NCBI RefSeq assembly: GCF_016808335.1
Contig: NC_053149.1
Location: forward strand, 36,906,118-36,970,117
Direction of reading: 5' to 3'
DNA length: 64,000 nt
Source: Panicum virgatum
Taxonomy: Eukaryota; Streptophyta; Magnoliopsida; Poales; Poaceae
A model generated the notes under the pieces. It was given only the letters and a program-made list of their open reading frames with translations. It did no database searches and was not told the DNA's origin. Below, in pieces: positions 35,626 to 46,559 of the stretch (positions within the stretch are counted from its first letter, which is position 1; every line of letters starts with the position of its first letter). Position numbers and translations under genes: made by a program.

Positions 35626-36686
35626 TAAGTACAGACTTGTAATCTAATGCTTCTTGTACCATTCTAAATGTAGAATTCCATCTGTTTGGTATATCCAGAT
35701 AAATGCCACGTTTTGCTTTAAGGCCCTTATTAGTTGCAATTGAGTTGAAATTCTGAATTCGTGACGGTGAAGATTCTATGCTCTTCAACAACTCACGAAT
35801 CTTCTCTATTGCAGCATGAATAAGTTCCATTCCATCTTGAACTAGAATATTCAAAATATGTGGAGAACATCTAACATGCAGATGTGCTCCCTCACATAAC
35901 AACTCATGCTTGTAATGTTGTACAATTAGTTCACATGCCTTGGTATTGTTGCCTGCATTATCTAAGGTTAAAGTAAGCATTTTCTCCCTTAAACCCCACT
36001 CGGTTAGGCTACTTACAATAGCCTCTTCTAAAGCATAGCCGGTATGAGGATACTTGACTTCCTTCAAACTAATGATTTTCTTCTTAAGCTTGAAATCAGC
36101 ATCCACATAATGTGCAGTTATGACCATATATCCTAAGTTCTGAAGGGAAGTCCACATATCGGATGTGAAGCACACACGAGAGTCTAAGACTGAAAACTCA
36201 TTGTGAATATCTTGCTTCATTTTCTCATACATCTTGAGGCAATCATTACGAACGGTTTGGCGCCCTACACATTTCATTGTTGGTTGTAGAGTTTCCATCC
36301 ATGGCTCAAAGTAAGGGTCTTCAAATTTATTGAATTCGATTTCAGCATGTATGACAAACTGAACCATGCGCTCACGACTTAAGACGGGGTCAAACACAAA
36401 GGTATCTGAAGATTTTTTCTTTATGGTGTCTAAAAAAACTGTTTCTATCAGTATCCCCAATAGCCGGGCAAGTTGTAGCAATATGACTTCTAAGACTACT
36501 AGTGCCCGATTGAGTCCCAAGTCTCAGCCCACAATACTTGCAAACTGCCTTCCAAACGTCATCTACCATCACCAAATCTTGCTCAAAGAATTGCCATACC
36601 TTTGATCTCCTAACACATGGTTGAGATGAATCATGCTCATCATCGGTTCCAGAGCTATCAATTGTGTGGGATGTGGTTGCAGACAT
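35626..36686 (-). pseudogene. hAT transposase B, N-terminal part (split by Gypsy)
   Basis: Start ATG at 36686 (MSATTSHTIDSSG). A BED zinc finger follows (KVWQFFEQDL, CKYCGLRLGTQSGTSSLRSH, C). A frameshift near 36420-36440 leads into the catalytic region: VCFTSDMWTSLQNLGYMVIT, LTLDNAGNNTKA, HVRCSPHILNILVQDG, IPNRWNSTFRMVQ. The frame is interrupted by the Gypsy at LSI and resumes in the left half at 19296 with YAEQ. The family is the same as hAT A but the sequence is clearly different, so these are two separate hAT lineages. Confidence 0.9.
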
Positions 36687-36961
36687 TTTTTAGGTAGCTC
36701 ACAATGAATCTGCACATGGGAGGCCATTTACAAAATATCCTCTAGTACCCAAATAAAGTATGATAGTTTTGACAGACGCAACATAAAACAACCAGTTGAG
36801 TTAAATACATATTTTTGTGTACTTGCATCTTATCCAAGGATCTACGAACTAGCAAGACCCTCAAAAATTGATGGAGGACGAATCAGCACTGGCCCGGCAA
36901 TATCCACAGCAGGAAGCTAATGAGTATCACATGCTCCCATATGCAGGACTAAAGTGTTAAA
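36687..36961. other. 5' flank of hAT gene B
   Basis: No gene. It probably holds leader and promoter of the hAT gene. No terminal inverted repeat with an 8-bp duplication was found by eye. Confidence 0.35.
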
Positions 36962-37075
36962 TAATTCAGCATGTTCAGCTGAAGAATCTCTGTCAGTTCC
37001 TAAATGAAAGAGTTAATAGTTAGAGGGAAAGTCTGTAACCTATTTATTTCACAAGATGGCTAAGCCTGCAATTAA
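36962..37075 (+). repeat. Direct repeat, right copy
   Basis: Matches 18150-18345 in the same orientation (gcatgttcngctgaagaatctc through agtctgtaacctattt to cacaagatggcta), without the internal extra segment of the left copy. Confidence 0.75.
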
Positions 37076-37375
37076 AAGTCAGGAATGTCTGACAACCTTA
37101 ACAAGCCTAATGGTTTCTTTCATTAAATAGTTAAGTGTCGACAGACCAATCAGTTCAAGAATCGTTAGGCCATGCATGACCATTCCTGAAGTGTGCAGTG
37201 CAGAGCATGCCAAACCATCAGCCAAGCCCTTTTTCAGTGAAAGCAACACCAAATCTAATCAATATATATAGCTGCGGTTAACCAACGCAAAGTACTGACC
37301 ACTTCAGACATGGAAAATATATCAGATTTGAAAGCATGTGCCTGGTAAAAAATGCAACAAAATTAGCTGCACAAA
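37076..37375. other. Spacer, nothing seen
   Basis: AT-rich. It contains a tatata run near 37265. No reading frame of note. Confidence 0.4.
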
Positions 37376-37527
37376 CCACGACAGCCTTGACGGTGCCCTC
37401 GATGTGGTCGACGCCGGGGCGGAGCGGCCATCACCAGCGCCTGCGCCGCCACCTGCTGTACGAACTAGAGGTACCGCAGCCTCTCCTCCTCCTCCTGGGT
37501 CGCCGCCCTCTCAAACGTCACCTTCTC
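37376..37527 (-). pseudogene. Fragment of a REF/SRPP-like (rubber elongation factor / stress-related protein) gene
   Basis: On the reverse strand a consensus acceptor (ttgatttgcag) at 37528 opens an exon reading EKVTFERAATQEEEERLRYL, then a TAG, then FVQQVAAQALVMAA. In a shifted frame it continues RPGVDHIEGTVKAVV. These blocks are the conserved N-terminal signature of grass REF/SRPP-like proteins. The residues normally between QALV-AA and RPGVDH are missing, which also explains the frame change. The rest of the gene is absent. REF/SRPP proteins sit on lipid droplets or rubber particles. This is a broken gene fragment, perhaps carried by a transposon. Confidence 0.72.
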
Positions 37528-37831
37528 CTGCAAATCAAGAACACCCCCAAAATCAGCACCAGTAGAAACAGGACAAATCTGAAAAGGACCTGCAAGAAGT
37601 GAAGGGGAGGGAAGCAGGTGTTGGACCTGCCGAGAAAAACCACGATCTGGCAGCCTTTGCTGCTGCTTGCCCCAGTCGCTAGGATTTGAGCAGAGGGCGC
37701 GGGATGTTGGCTCCTTGGAGATCCAGGCGATCCGTGGCAGCACCTCCGAGCGGAGTGGTGGTGCAGCGCCGCGCCGTGGCAGATCCGCGAGCGAGGAGAG
37801 GAAGCTCAGGCGGAGGCGGGGGCGTGGTGGC
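37528..37831 (-). other. Upstream sequence of the REF/SRPP fragment
   Basis: GC-rich leader-like sequence with an open reverse frame starting at 37839 (MLQPPRPRLRLSF), which overlaps the LTR edge and is therefore chance at its start. An intron with an acceptor at 37528 is plausible. The Tekay-like element begins at 37832. Confidence 0.4.
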
Positions 37832-39250
37832 TGTAACAATCCAAAAATTTGAATTCAAATGGAAATACAAAATTTTATTCAAATTTGAACCTTACATGTG
37901 GACCTCACCTGTCAATCCCTCACTCTCTCTTCTCTCTCCCTCCTCTGTTCTGTGCTGGCCGAGCCGTGGGCGCCGTCCGAGTCAAGGTCGCCGGCCACGC
38001 GCCGTGCCCTCGGCGCGCCCTGTCTTTGGTTCTCCCGAAGCCTCTCGGCCTCTCCACGCAGCGCCATCTCCTTGCACGCACGCCGAGGACGGCCGTCGAC
38101 GCGCCACGACGACGAACGTGCCGAGCCGTGACGTGCGCCGTTTCGCCACTCGCTTGCGCCCTCTGCTGGCTCTCCTCCCTTCCATGTGCTTCGCAAACGA
38201 GTCTCCTCCCTCCCCCTCTACTCCCCGTCTCTGCTCGAGGCGCCCGGCCAAGCCTTCCGGCGTCCAGAGCCGCCATTAGCGCCGCCCCTCCCTAGGCCGC
38301 CGCGGATCTTCCACCTCCGGCCTCCCTTTGTCCAAACTGAGCCCGGGAATCGCTCCACGGCCTCCCCCTGAAGCTCCCCGACCCGCTCGCCGACGCCCAA
38401 GCCCGCCGGAACGCCGCCGCCGCAGGCCCAGTCCGCCGCCGGCCGCCCCTCTCCGCGGCGCCCCCCGCTCCGGCCATCCCAGCCCCAACCAAAGCCACCC
38501 CGAGGTAGAGCTCGTCCTCCTCTTGCTTTTCCCCCACCGGGCCCTCGCCGCCGACGAGCCCAAGCGCCGGAATCCGGCCGCCGCCGCCTCTCCTGTTTCA
38601 AACCCCATCCAGGGACCTCGGGTTGAAATTCAAGAAAATCCAGGGGGTTGTTTGAATACACTGTGACTCAGATGAATAGTGCTTTGAGGACCCCTTTGTA
38701 ATTTCTAGCTGTAAACTTTGAAATTCAATAGAAATTCGTAGAAAATTCGTAAAATAGCAAATCCAGTTGTTCTGGAATCCTTATGAAAAGCTCTATACAG
38801 TAGAATCAAAATATGATGGGTGTTTGTTGAAAGTTTTTGCTGTACAAATTGTTTTGTGTCACTAGGTACATAAAGACTAGTTTTATCTTTTACTTAACTA
38901 ATGTTGATGTTATTTAATCAATTATGTTTTCACATTGATTGTTATGAATCTGTAAATCATAGATGTGTAGCAACTTTATAACTATAATGTGGAGCTAAAA
39001 TTTTGAAATTAAGGATCTACCCTTAGATGCTTTTCTGCAAATAAATCCACCAGTCATAAAGCTTTGCATGTCTAGATATGTGGGATAAGTATACCCAAAA
39101 GTCGGGTAAGTCTTGCTGAGTATTAGTATACTCAGGGTTTGTTGTTTACCCTGTTTCAGGTATAGAATCTAACCAGGATTCGCATCAGTGGGCTCGATGT
39201 GACGTCCTCACGTGTTCATAGTTATTGTTTTGTTTTATTGGTTCATCATA
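37832..39250 (+). repeat. Left LTR of the Tekay-like element, shortened
   Basis: Matches the right LTR from its start through a GC-rich block (37900-38600) to about 38898. It then jumps to the equivalent of 44615 and follows it to about 39235, so about 1.7 kb present in the right copy is missing. The last about 270 bases of the right LTR are also not found here. At the break a 27-30 bp phrase (atagttattgttttgttttattg) is doubled at 39219-39275. Confidence 0.75.
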
Positions 39251-39376
39251 GTTATTGTTTTGTTTTATTGGTTCTATATATTAACAACTAACTTCCAGCA
39301 CATTACATTTATGTCAAAACTTACTTTCTTGCATAACCTTTATTTAATATTGTAACGACACACCTACGCTAAGGTA

Positions 39377-39835
39377 AGCAATGTAAGCATTCTTGGTAGT
39401 CCTTAGAATAGCCCACGTGTTTCATACGTGCGCGGGTCCCGTATGATGAGCATACGAGGAGGTGATAAGGCTCCATTCAAATGAGCCTATCGCTATCTGC
39501 CGCCCGATATGGAGCGCGGACTTCCTGCCGTGTGATTGCAATCACGGCCATCTCGTAAGGCAATGTTACGAGATGTAAATCTGTCATGCGATTGGCCATG
39601 ACCGTGTACCTTGGGACACGTTTACCATTGGGTGTCCCGTAAGGCGATTTGTACGGGAAGTGAATACGTTGCCTCGGTAACGTATGCAGCGCTGTCCATG
39701 CAGCGTTAAACGCATGGGCGCCATCTCTATAGTGGATGGTGATGTATGTGTGAATATGTGGGCAACTGCATGTGCGTTACCCATGTGGCGTAGGACACAT
39801 GGGGGCCGTTCGTGTGTGCTGGCACGAAGGGTCCA
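39377..39835. repeat. Ladder of short hairpins in ~86-bp units
   Basis: At least a dozen adjacent inverted repeats, many with loops near 8 bases. Perfect stems include CATCTCGTAA/TTACGAGATG (39549-39575), GTCATG/CATGAC (39583-39602), TCCCGTA/TACGGGA (39635-39658), ATACGTT/AACGTAT (39664-39685), CCCATGTG/CACATGGG (39780-39803) and TTCGTG/CACGAA (39809-39828). One near-perfect stem is GCCGTGtGATTG/CAATCACGGC (39527-39548). Comparable hairpins start at about 39463, 39549, 39635, 39721 and 39807, a period of about 86. Arms differ between units but still pair, for example CTCGTA/TACGAG against CCCGTA/TACGGG around a shared aaggc(a/g)at loop. No function is known to me. Confidence 0.75.
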
Positions 39836-39843
39836 GTCGTGGA

Positions 39844-39862
39844 TATATATATATATATATAT
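39844..39862. repeat. (TA)n microsatellite
   Basis: An uninterrupted run of ta/at directly after the hairpin ladder. Confidence 0.85.
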
Positions 39863-41804
39863 GTATATCATGTGATTTTCTGCAGGTACACTAACAAATG
39901 ATTGCGTGAGTTAGAACGAGTACAAAACGACTAGATATATAATAGGGAGAGTACGTATGTATGCCACCGAGTATTCACGTATATTGCCATATAATTATGT
40001 TGGCAAATTGTGGAGAGGATTAAATTAGACGAGCGTGCATCATCATATCATCATGTGTGGAGTTTTGGGTGGTTTTTCTGGTGCATCCAATACTCACTCG
40101 TTCACTAAGAGCATATATCGCTGTTTTGAAATTTTGCGCTGCACTACTGTCGGTCCAACTTCTAGCTATCCAAATAATTTTTCCTGTAAAACTTAGTTAG
40201 GAGAAAGATGTGAGAAACTATAGATTTACATGCTGTAGAAGTTTTAACGACCTTGGTGAAATGTTCAGGTGGATCCCTAGACTAAGATTGACTCTTTAAT
40301 TAAGTGCTTTCGATGCTTATAGTTACGACGCGGTAGTAATGGTTAGGTCTTTCTTAACATTCTCATTATCTTCGAAAGTCCAAATAAAGATATTGTCCAT
40401 AGGTGAAACCCTTGGTTGGTTATTTTGGTATAACTTTCATACCATAACTAACTACAATTAACTGATTAGTGGCTCAACGACCTTTCCAATTGATCCAAAC
40501 AATGATATTTTCTAGTATTGGTCAACATTAATTTGCCTCTAGACCATTCGTTCAAATGCTCGAAGATAATCCATCCCAACTATCCTTGATGACTAAAGAC
40601 ATTCTATTGTTCTTCGAGTATTGATATCCTTCATTCTTAATTATTTTGATTCCTACCCTTAATATGGATTCACTTGCATTCTTGCTCGAATCAATGTGAA
40701 TAAGTTAAAGATTTTAATCACCTACATTATAGTCATCTTGCATGAATAGGAATGCAATATTGTTGCATTGCATAATCATACATTGTTTAGGTATGGGTTT
40801 AACAAGGTGAAACCGGATGATAGGCTAACTAACGTTATGTGTCCCGTATGTCTACGTAGAACTTTTGATGTTTTTGAAATATGAAAAACCTCTCTGAATT
40901 TGTGCTGCTTGGATTGCTTTCTTTGATTTTTCTTTCGTAGCGGTGATTGTCTTTCGGACTATAGTGCCGCGACGAGACCTAGTGCCTCGTATGGACGCAT
41001 ACGATTGTGCCGCTGGGTACGCGCTGGCGCTTAAGTACGGAGGGACATGGACTGTTACGACTGTCTTTTTATGCAACCCATAAAATATTTTTCTCTACTT
41101 CGTCCTCTTTAAGGGGGTAGGCCCTAGACAAATAACGACGCGAACGGGCTTGTTTTAGGTTTGAGTTTCTGGGATAGTAGTATACTAACATGCATGGCAA
41201 CATATGCATCTTGCATCATGCAGTTCCATTAATAAACAATATCGAGCAAGAATATTCTTGAGAAAAACTTGCTTTGATGCCCTTTCTTTTCAGTTTCCCA
41301 GAGTTCATTAAAAACTCACTTTGATGTCTGTTCTATCTAGATTCACCACCAAATTGAGAATTTGATTCTTCTCAGAAATCTCCTTGATTCATATTTGTTG
41401 AGAAGCTTAGAACATCTCTTCTTTGTAAAAAATCCTACTTTCTGCTAGCACGGGAATAGTCAACCGGCCCTTTTCAACCGATTCTGATGGTGATTGTGTC
41501 CACATATATTATCCACAGTCACTTGCTGCAAAAGCTGAAGCCCTGGAGCATTTTAGTGTGGAAAAATAATTGATTAGCTCACACCGTGGCACGGTTAATC
41601 TTCAATTAGGTAATAACAGTTTGGTTGCTATGCAACTTATGTCTTCCAGAACCATATCAAGCAAGGAATTAGCAAATCAGCTGGCAATATTTATACCAAT
41701 AAATCAGCTATATTGATTATTCTAGAAACTAGCACCCACATTGACTGATCCTTGTCCTTAGTTTATCGATTGTTCTTCTTTACTTCTTCTCCACTTAAAT
41801 CTCG
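39863..41804. other. Internal region of the Tekay-like element, no gene
   Basis: Mostly AT-rich. A segment at 40955-41060 contains further short hairpins, for example CGTATG gacg CATACG near 40989, and looks like a degenerate, inverted relative of the ladder. No gag or pol motif is recognisable. The open reverse frame at 40852-41076 overlaps that segment and is not called. Confidence 0.5.
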
Positions 41805-41832
41805 GGACGAGATTTCTTTTAGGGGGAAGGAT
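41805..41832 (+). other. Polypurine-tract region of the Tekay-like element
   Basis: gggacgagatttcttttagg then gggaaggat immediately before the right LTR. This is where plus-strand synthesis starts in this lineage. Confidence 0.65.
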
Positions 41833-44800
41833 TGTAACAATCCAAAAATTTGAATTCAAATGGAAATACAAAATTTTATTCAAATTTGAACCTTACATGT
41901 GGACCCCACCTGTCAATCCCTCACTCTCTCTTCTCTCTCTCCCTCCTCTGTTCTGTGCTGGCCGAGCCGTGGGCGCCGTCCGAGTCAAGGCCGCCGGCCA
42001 CGCGCCGTGCCCTCGGCACGCCCCGTCTTTGGTTCTCCCGAAGCCTCTCGGCCTCTCCACGCGGCGCCATCTCCTTGCACGCACGCCGAGGACGGCCGTC
42101 GACACGCCACGACGACGAACGCGCCGAGCCGTGATGTGCGCCGTTTCGCCGCTCGCTTGCGCCCTCTGCTGGCTCTCCTCCCTTCCATGTGCTTCGCAAA
42201 CGAGTCTCCTCCCTCCCCCTCTACTCCCCGTCTCTGCTCGAGGCGCCCGGCCAAGCCTTCCGGCGTCCAGAGCCGCCATTAGCGCCGCCCCTCCCTAGGC
42301 CGCTGCGGATCTTCCACCTCCGGCCTCCCTTCGTCCAAACTGAGCTCGGGAATCGCTCCACGGCCTCCCCCTGAAGCTCCCCGACCCGCTCGCCGACGCC
42401 CAAGCCCGCCGGAACGCCGCCGCCGCAGGCCCAGTCCGCCGCCGGCCGCCCCTCTCCGCGGCGCCGCCCGCTCCGGCCATCCCAGCCCCAACCAAAGCCA
42501 CCCCGAGGTAGAGCTCGTCCTCCTCTTGCTTTTCCCCCACCGGGCCCTCGTCGCCGACGAGCCCAAGCGCCGGAATCCGGCCACCGCCGCCTCCCCTATT
42601 TCAAACCCCAGCCAGGGACCTCGGGTTGAAATTCAAGAAAATCCAGGGGGTTATTTGAATAGACTGGGACTCAGATGAATAGTGCTTTAAGGACCCCTTT
42701 GTAATTTCTAGCTATAAACTTTGAAATTCAATAGAAATTCGTAGAAAATTCGTAAAATAGCAAATCCAGTTGTTCTAGAATCCTTATGAAAAGCTCTATA
42801 CAGTAGAATCAAAATATGATGGGTGTTTGTTGAAAGTTTTTGCTGTACAAATTGTTTTGTGTCACTAGGTACATAAAGACTAGTTGTTTTATTTTTTCCT
42901 TAACTAATGTTTGAAGCCATGTATTGCTGTGAAATTTTGATGGTGAGATGTTCATGTGACTATAGTATTTATATAAAAATTTCGTGGTTAGTTCTCATGT
43001 GTAGCTAATTCTTTGATTCAATCCTTGCTTAGTAAACTTTAATTATGATAAATAGTTTAGTTTGATGATAAATTATAAAAATATTTATGAGTGTTCTTTT
43101 TGAATAGTTTAGCTTGTCCATGAAGTTTGAGTCCCAATTCATGAATAGAACAGGAGATAAAATTAATCTTGTAAATATGATGTCTGTATTGTTTATTTTC
43201 TCAGAATTAATTATTTGTAGATAAAATCATGAAAAATTCACAGTAGCTAAATCATGCCTTTTTAGACCTACTGTTAAATTTTGAGCTTCTTTTATATTCT
43301 GGTCTAACCTCTATAATTGAATCTTGTTCTAGGAGTTGTCTGATTACATGAATTGTTCTGGGTAATTGGCTACAAGTTTTGCAATGAATTTTGCAGGATA
43401 GTTAGTTCTATTTACCTTATGTTTGATGTAATTTTTTTTAATTTAATACTGTATGTGTACTGAGTTGTTGATTTATTAACCAACCATGATTTAATTGCTA
43501 TAGGAAACTACTCCCACTTGTTTAGGAAGTTAGTATAGCTTTCTTGTGCTGTTGATCATGATGTCTTATGCAGTTAGATATGTTGAGTTACTACTCTATA
43601 AACGATTGCCCAGTAAAATATGAATGGAAGTGTTTCACTCTTTAATTTCGGGTTTTGTTTGAATTACAATTTTATAGTGAAGCAAGTTATAAGTTGTTAT
43701 CATCACAACAACTCACCCATGTGCATCTCATATAGATACTACCACTCTCATTGACGGAACATACGAGCTGGTGCCAGAGTCCGAGAGTGAGCAGCATGAA
43801 GTTCAGGTGAATCTAACTGAAGTTACTACAGACCCGAACCCGATTTCGGAAGAGCCCAGATCCAATTACGCCCAGGAAGGCAAGCCCCGGAGCATAACCT
43901 ACTATTTTAACTTATGAAATGTTATATATATATTTACTTGACTATGCATTAAGTTTCTAGGCGTTGGATGAAACCATAGTTGCATGATTCCTAGGTTCCA
44001 TTGGTCGGAATACTAGTATGTGGATGTCGTTATCCTTGCCATGCTAAAAATAGGATTCGCTAGAAGTCGAGTAATTCCCTGTTACTCGCGAGATATAGGA
44101 TGTCTTTGTGATTTGATTATGGAATATTGGAATATGGAGGAAAGGAAAAGAATTGGAGACCGGACGGGAACTGTCTAGCCGTCTGTGTCGGTTAAGGACC
44201 GTGCCGTTGTCGGCCCTGCTGATCATGTTTGATTTGTACTAACCGCATACCGGAAGTAGGAGGTAGTCGAAACCGGTAAGCCGAGTACTGCCTTGTTTCG
44301 AAAGTACAGAACTTCATCACCACCCCTTAGGGCAAGTCGGGTAGTCGCGGAGAATTGGGATGCATATGTTTACTTTTGGTGGTCTCTCGTTGAGCCCGGC
44401 TGACTATATGTAGGTGGGGCGGTTCTGTAGTTCGAGGCGGGGAGGGGAATGGTTGGTCCGTATGGTCCGACGGGGCTAATACGTGCCGTGTTGGTTAGGT
44501 CCACCTTGCGAGGTTAAATCGGATCGATTCGCCGTCAGTCGCTCTCGGACATGAGCACCTTGATCTTCGAGTCACATCGTAGTAAGGAAATGAAACGAAA
44601 TGATATGATACATGTTGATTTTATTTAATCAATTATGTTTTCACATTGATTGTTATGGATCTGCAAATCATAGATGTGTAGCAACTTTATAACTATAATG
44701 TGGAGCTAAAATTTTGAAATTAAGGATCTACCCTTAGATGCTTTTCTGCAAATAAATCCACCAGTCAGAAAGCTTTGCATGTCTAGATATGTAGGCTAAG

Positions 44801-45234
44801 TATACCCAAAAGTCGGGTAAGTCTTGCTGAGTATTAGTATACTCAGGATTTGTTGTTTACCCTGTTTCAGGTATAGAATCTAACCAGGATTCGCATCAGT
44901 GGGCTCGATGTGACGTCCTCACGTGTTCATAGTTATTGTTTTATTTTATTGGTTCTCAATCAAATTTCCTTCTCTCAGGTCATATTCTTTATTTTATGTA
45001 AATTCAAAATTTAAAGCTGTTTTGTAAATATTTATGTTATTATCTATTTTTGTGAAATTATATTATGCCGGTACCGTCTGTGCTCGCCATCGCGCGAGAC
45101 TTCTGGTGTGTTTCGATCGGCCTGTGGGTTGGAAACAGGCTGTCAGGTTACACTTAATTAAGCTAATGCGCCTGATGCGTTCAATTGATGGCCATTACGC
45201 TTAATTAAGCCGTTTAACTTGGCGGTTTTGTCAC
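41833..45234 (+). repeat. Right LTR of the Tekay-like element, long form
   Basis: Starts tgtaacaatcc and ends ttttgtcaca. It contains the GC-rich block (41930-42600), an AT-rich block, and the characteristic ggttaaggaccgtgccgttg / cggaagtaggaggtag region at 44180-44590 that the left LTR lacks. Frames open in the GC-rich block occur in both LTR copies and on both strands and have no domain. Confidence 0.75.
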
Positions 45235-46040
45235 AGCGGCGACGGAAGGGAGGCATAGGCGTGGTGCAGTGGTGGCGAGTCACAACTGTGGAAGGGAGGT
45301 GGAGGCGTGGTGTGGGTGTGCCGCATGCGGCGGCGGAAGGGAGGCGGAGACAGGGGGATATATTCCCCGCATATGCGAGGGGGCGCGGCACATCACAGAA
45401 GGCAGAGCCGCCCTGCTCCCCCACCTCCCGGGCTCCACGCCGCCCCCGGCGCCTCTGCCGCCACACTCTACCGCTGCCGACGCCAACCAAGCTCGTCGTC
45501 TAGCCGCCACCGCGCCACCTCTTCTCGCCCCGCCGCCGGCACCGCCCACCGGGGGCGGCGCCCTCCGCCGGCCGAACCGCCACCGCCGAGCCCTACTCTA
45601 GGTCCGGCGACCTTGGAGCCGCCCCACCCCCCAACCCGGATTCATAAGGCCGCTGCCGCCCTCCACCACCCCGGCCGTCGGCGACCTCGCCGGCGGCCGC
45701 TCCGCCCACCAACCACCGCTCTCCGGCCCCCCACCCCCACCGCCGCCGAGCTCGGGGAAGAAGAAGAACAGGGGCTTCTCCCCCCCTTTTGCGATAGCGC
45801 CGCTATTTTTCGCGCGTGCGATAAATAGCTTTTCCGGAGGCAGGAGGCTAGAGAGCATTGGAGCCACATGAGAACCCACGGTTAGAACCCAAGGTTACAG
45901 CCCATAGAAAATTAAAAGGTACCATCCGCACCAACCTCGCCCCGAACTGCTAGGAGCTGAAGCCCAAACCTAATCAAATTGTTTCAGTGCTGGCCCGTGT
46001 AGCACCAGACTAAATAAGTCCAAAGTAAAATCCAAACCGT
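45235..46040. other. GC-rich island, no gene called
   Basis: Sequence to the right of the Tekay-like element. 45390-45900 is strongly GC-rich with proline/alanine/arginine frames open on both strands and no domain. It may be the promoter side of the gene into which the LTR element inserted, or a CACTA promoter island, since a CACTA remnant follows. Confidence 0.4.
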
Positions 46041-46140
46041 TAAACTTGTTATCATCCAAACCGTTTGCAGGGCTGACGCATATATGTGAGCTCTTCTAAT
46101 TGGATCAATTGTAGGAAATAACTGTTTAATATATGTGCAG

Positions 46141-46314
46141 GTGCTAGCTCCGAATGAGGAAGAGACCACGGCGTCAGTTGCCTGTAGGCCCAAACGAGGT
46201 CGGAACAAGGTGCCCAAGGGTCGGTCTCTTATTACCGAGCTCAATGAATTAGGTGAGCCCGTCGCTCCTGTCAAGGTGATGGAGCTAAGTACACAATCTA
46301 GGTGTAATACATAG
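46141..46314 (+). pseudogene. CACTA accessory-protein exon fragment (Transposase_24-associated)
   Basis: An acceptor (aatatatgtgcag) at 46128-46140 is followed by an exon reading RPKRGRNKVPKGRSLITEL and LGEPVAPVKV, the conserved segment that precedes the Transposase_24 domain in grass CACTA proteins (compare KKTKRGPTKKLEGRFIITEV in CACTA B). It stops at TAG 46312-46314. The rest of the gene is missing. Confidence 0.65.
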
Positions 46315-46559
46315 ATCATATCATTCTTATCAAACATTACAATACATTTGGTGTATGGACTTCGTTCTTATCAAACATTACAATATATTTGGTGTATGGA
46401 CTCTTTATTTTAATATCGATGTATTGACTCTTCGTTTGAATTTTGATGTATGGACTCTTTCGTTTAATCATGAAGTATGGACTTCCATTTAATCTTGATG
46501 TACGAGATGTTTAGTTGAGTTCTACTGCTATAATTATATATGCTGTAATGATGGTGTAA

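Larger units (their letters stand above)
37832..45234 (+). mobile_element. Tekay-like Gypsy LTR element without pol, rearranged
   Basis: Two direct copies starting tgtaacaatccaaaaatttg lie at 37832 and 41833. The second is preceded by tctcgggacgagatttcttttagggggaaggat, the typical sequence before the 3' LTR of Tekay/Del chromoviruses. The end is taken at ttttgtcaca, 45234. The flanking 5-mers are gtggc and gcggc, a possible target duplication with one change. The 2.6 kb between the LTRs has no gag or pol. So this is a non-autonomous or heavily deleted copy. Confidence 0.7.

Noticed and set aside
37686..38661. Open frames in the left Tekay-like LTR, repeated at 41850-42584
   Set aside because: Present in both LTR copies, open on both strands, low complexity. 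They are LTR sequence, not genes.
39377..39835. CRISPR array
   Set aside because: Units are hairpins without identical repeats and without regular unique spacers, and the DNA is from a plant nuclear genome.
45158..45879. Proline/alanine-rich frames up to 173 codons
   Set aside because: Open on both strands in a GC-rich block; no domain, no start context, no splice partner.
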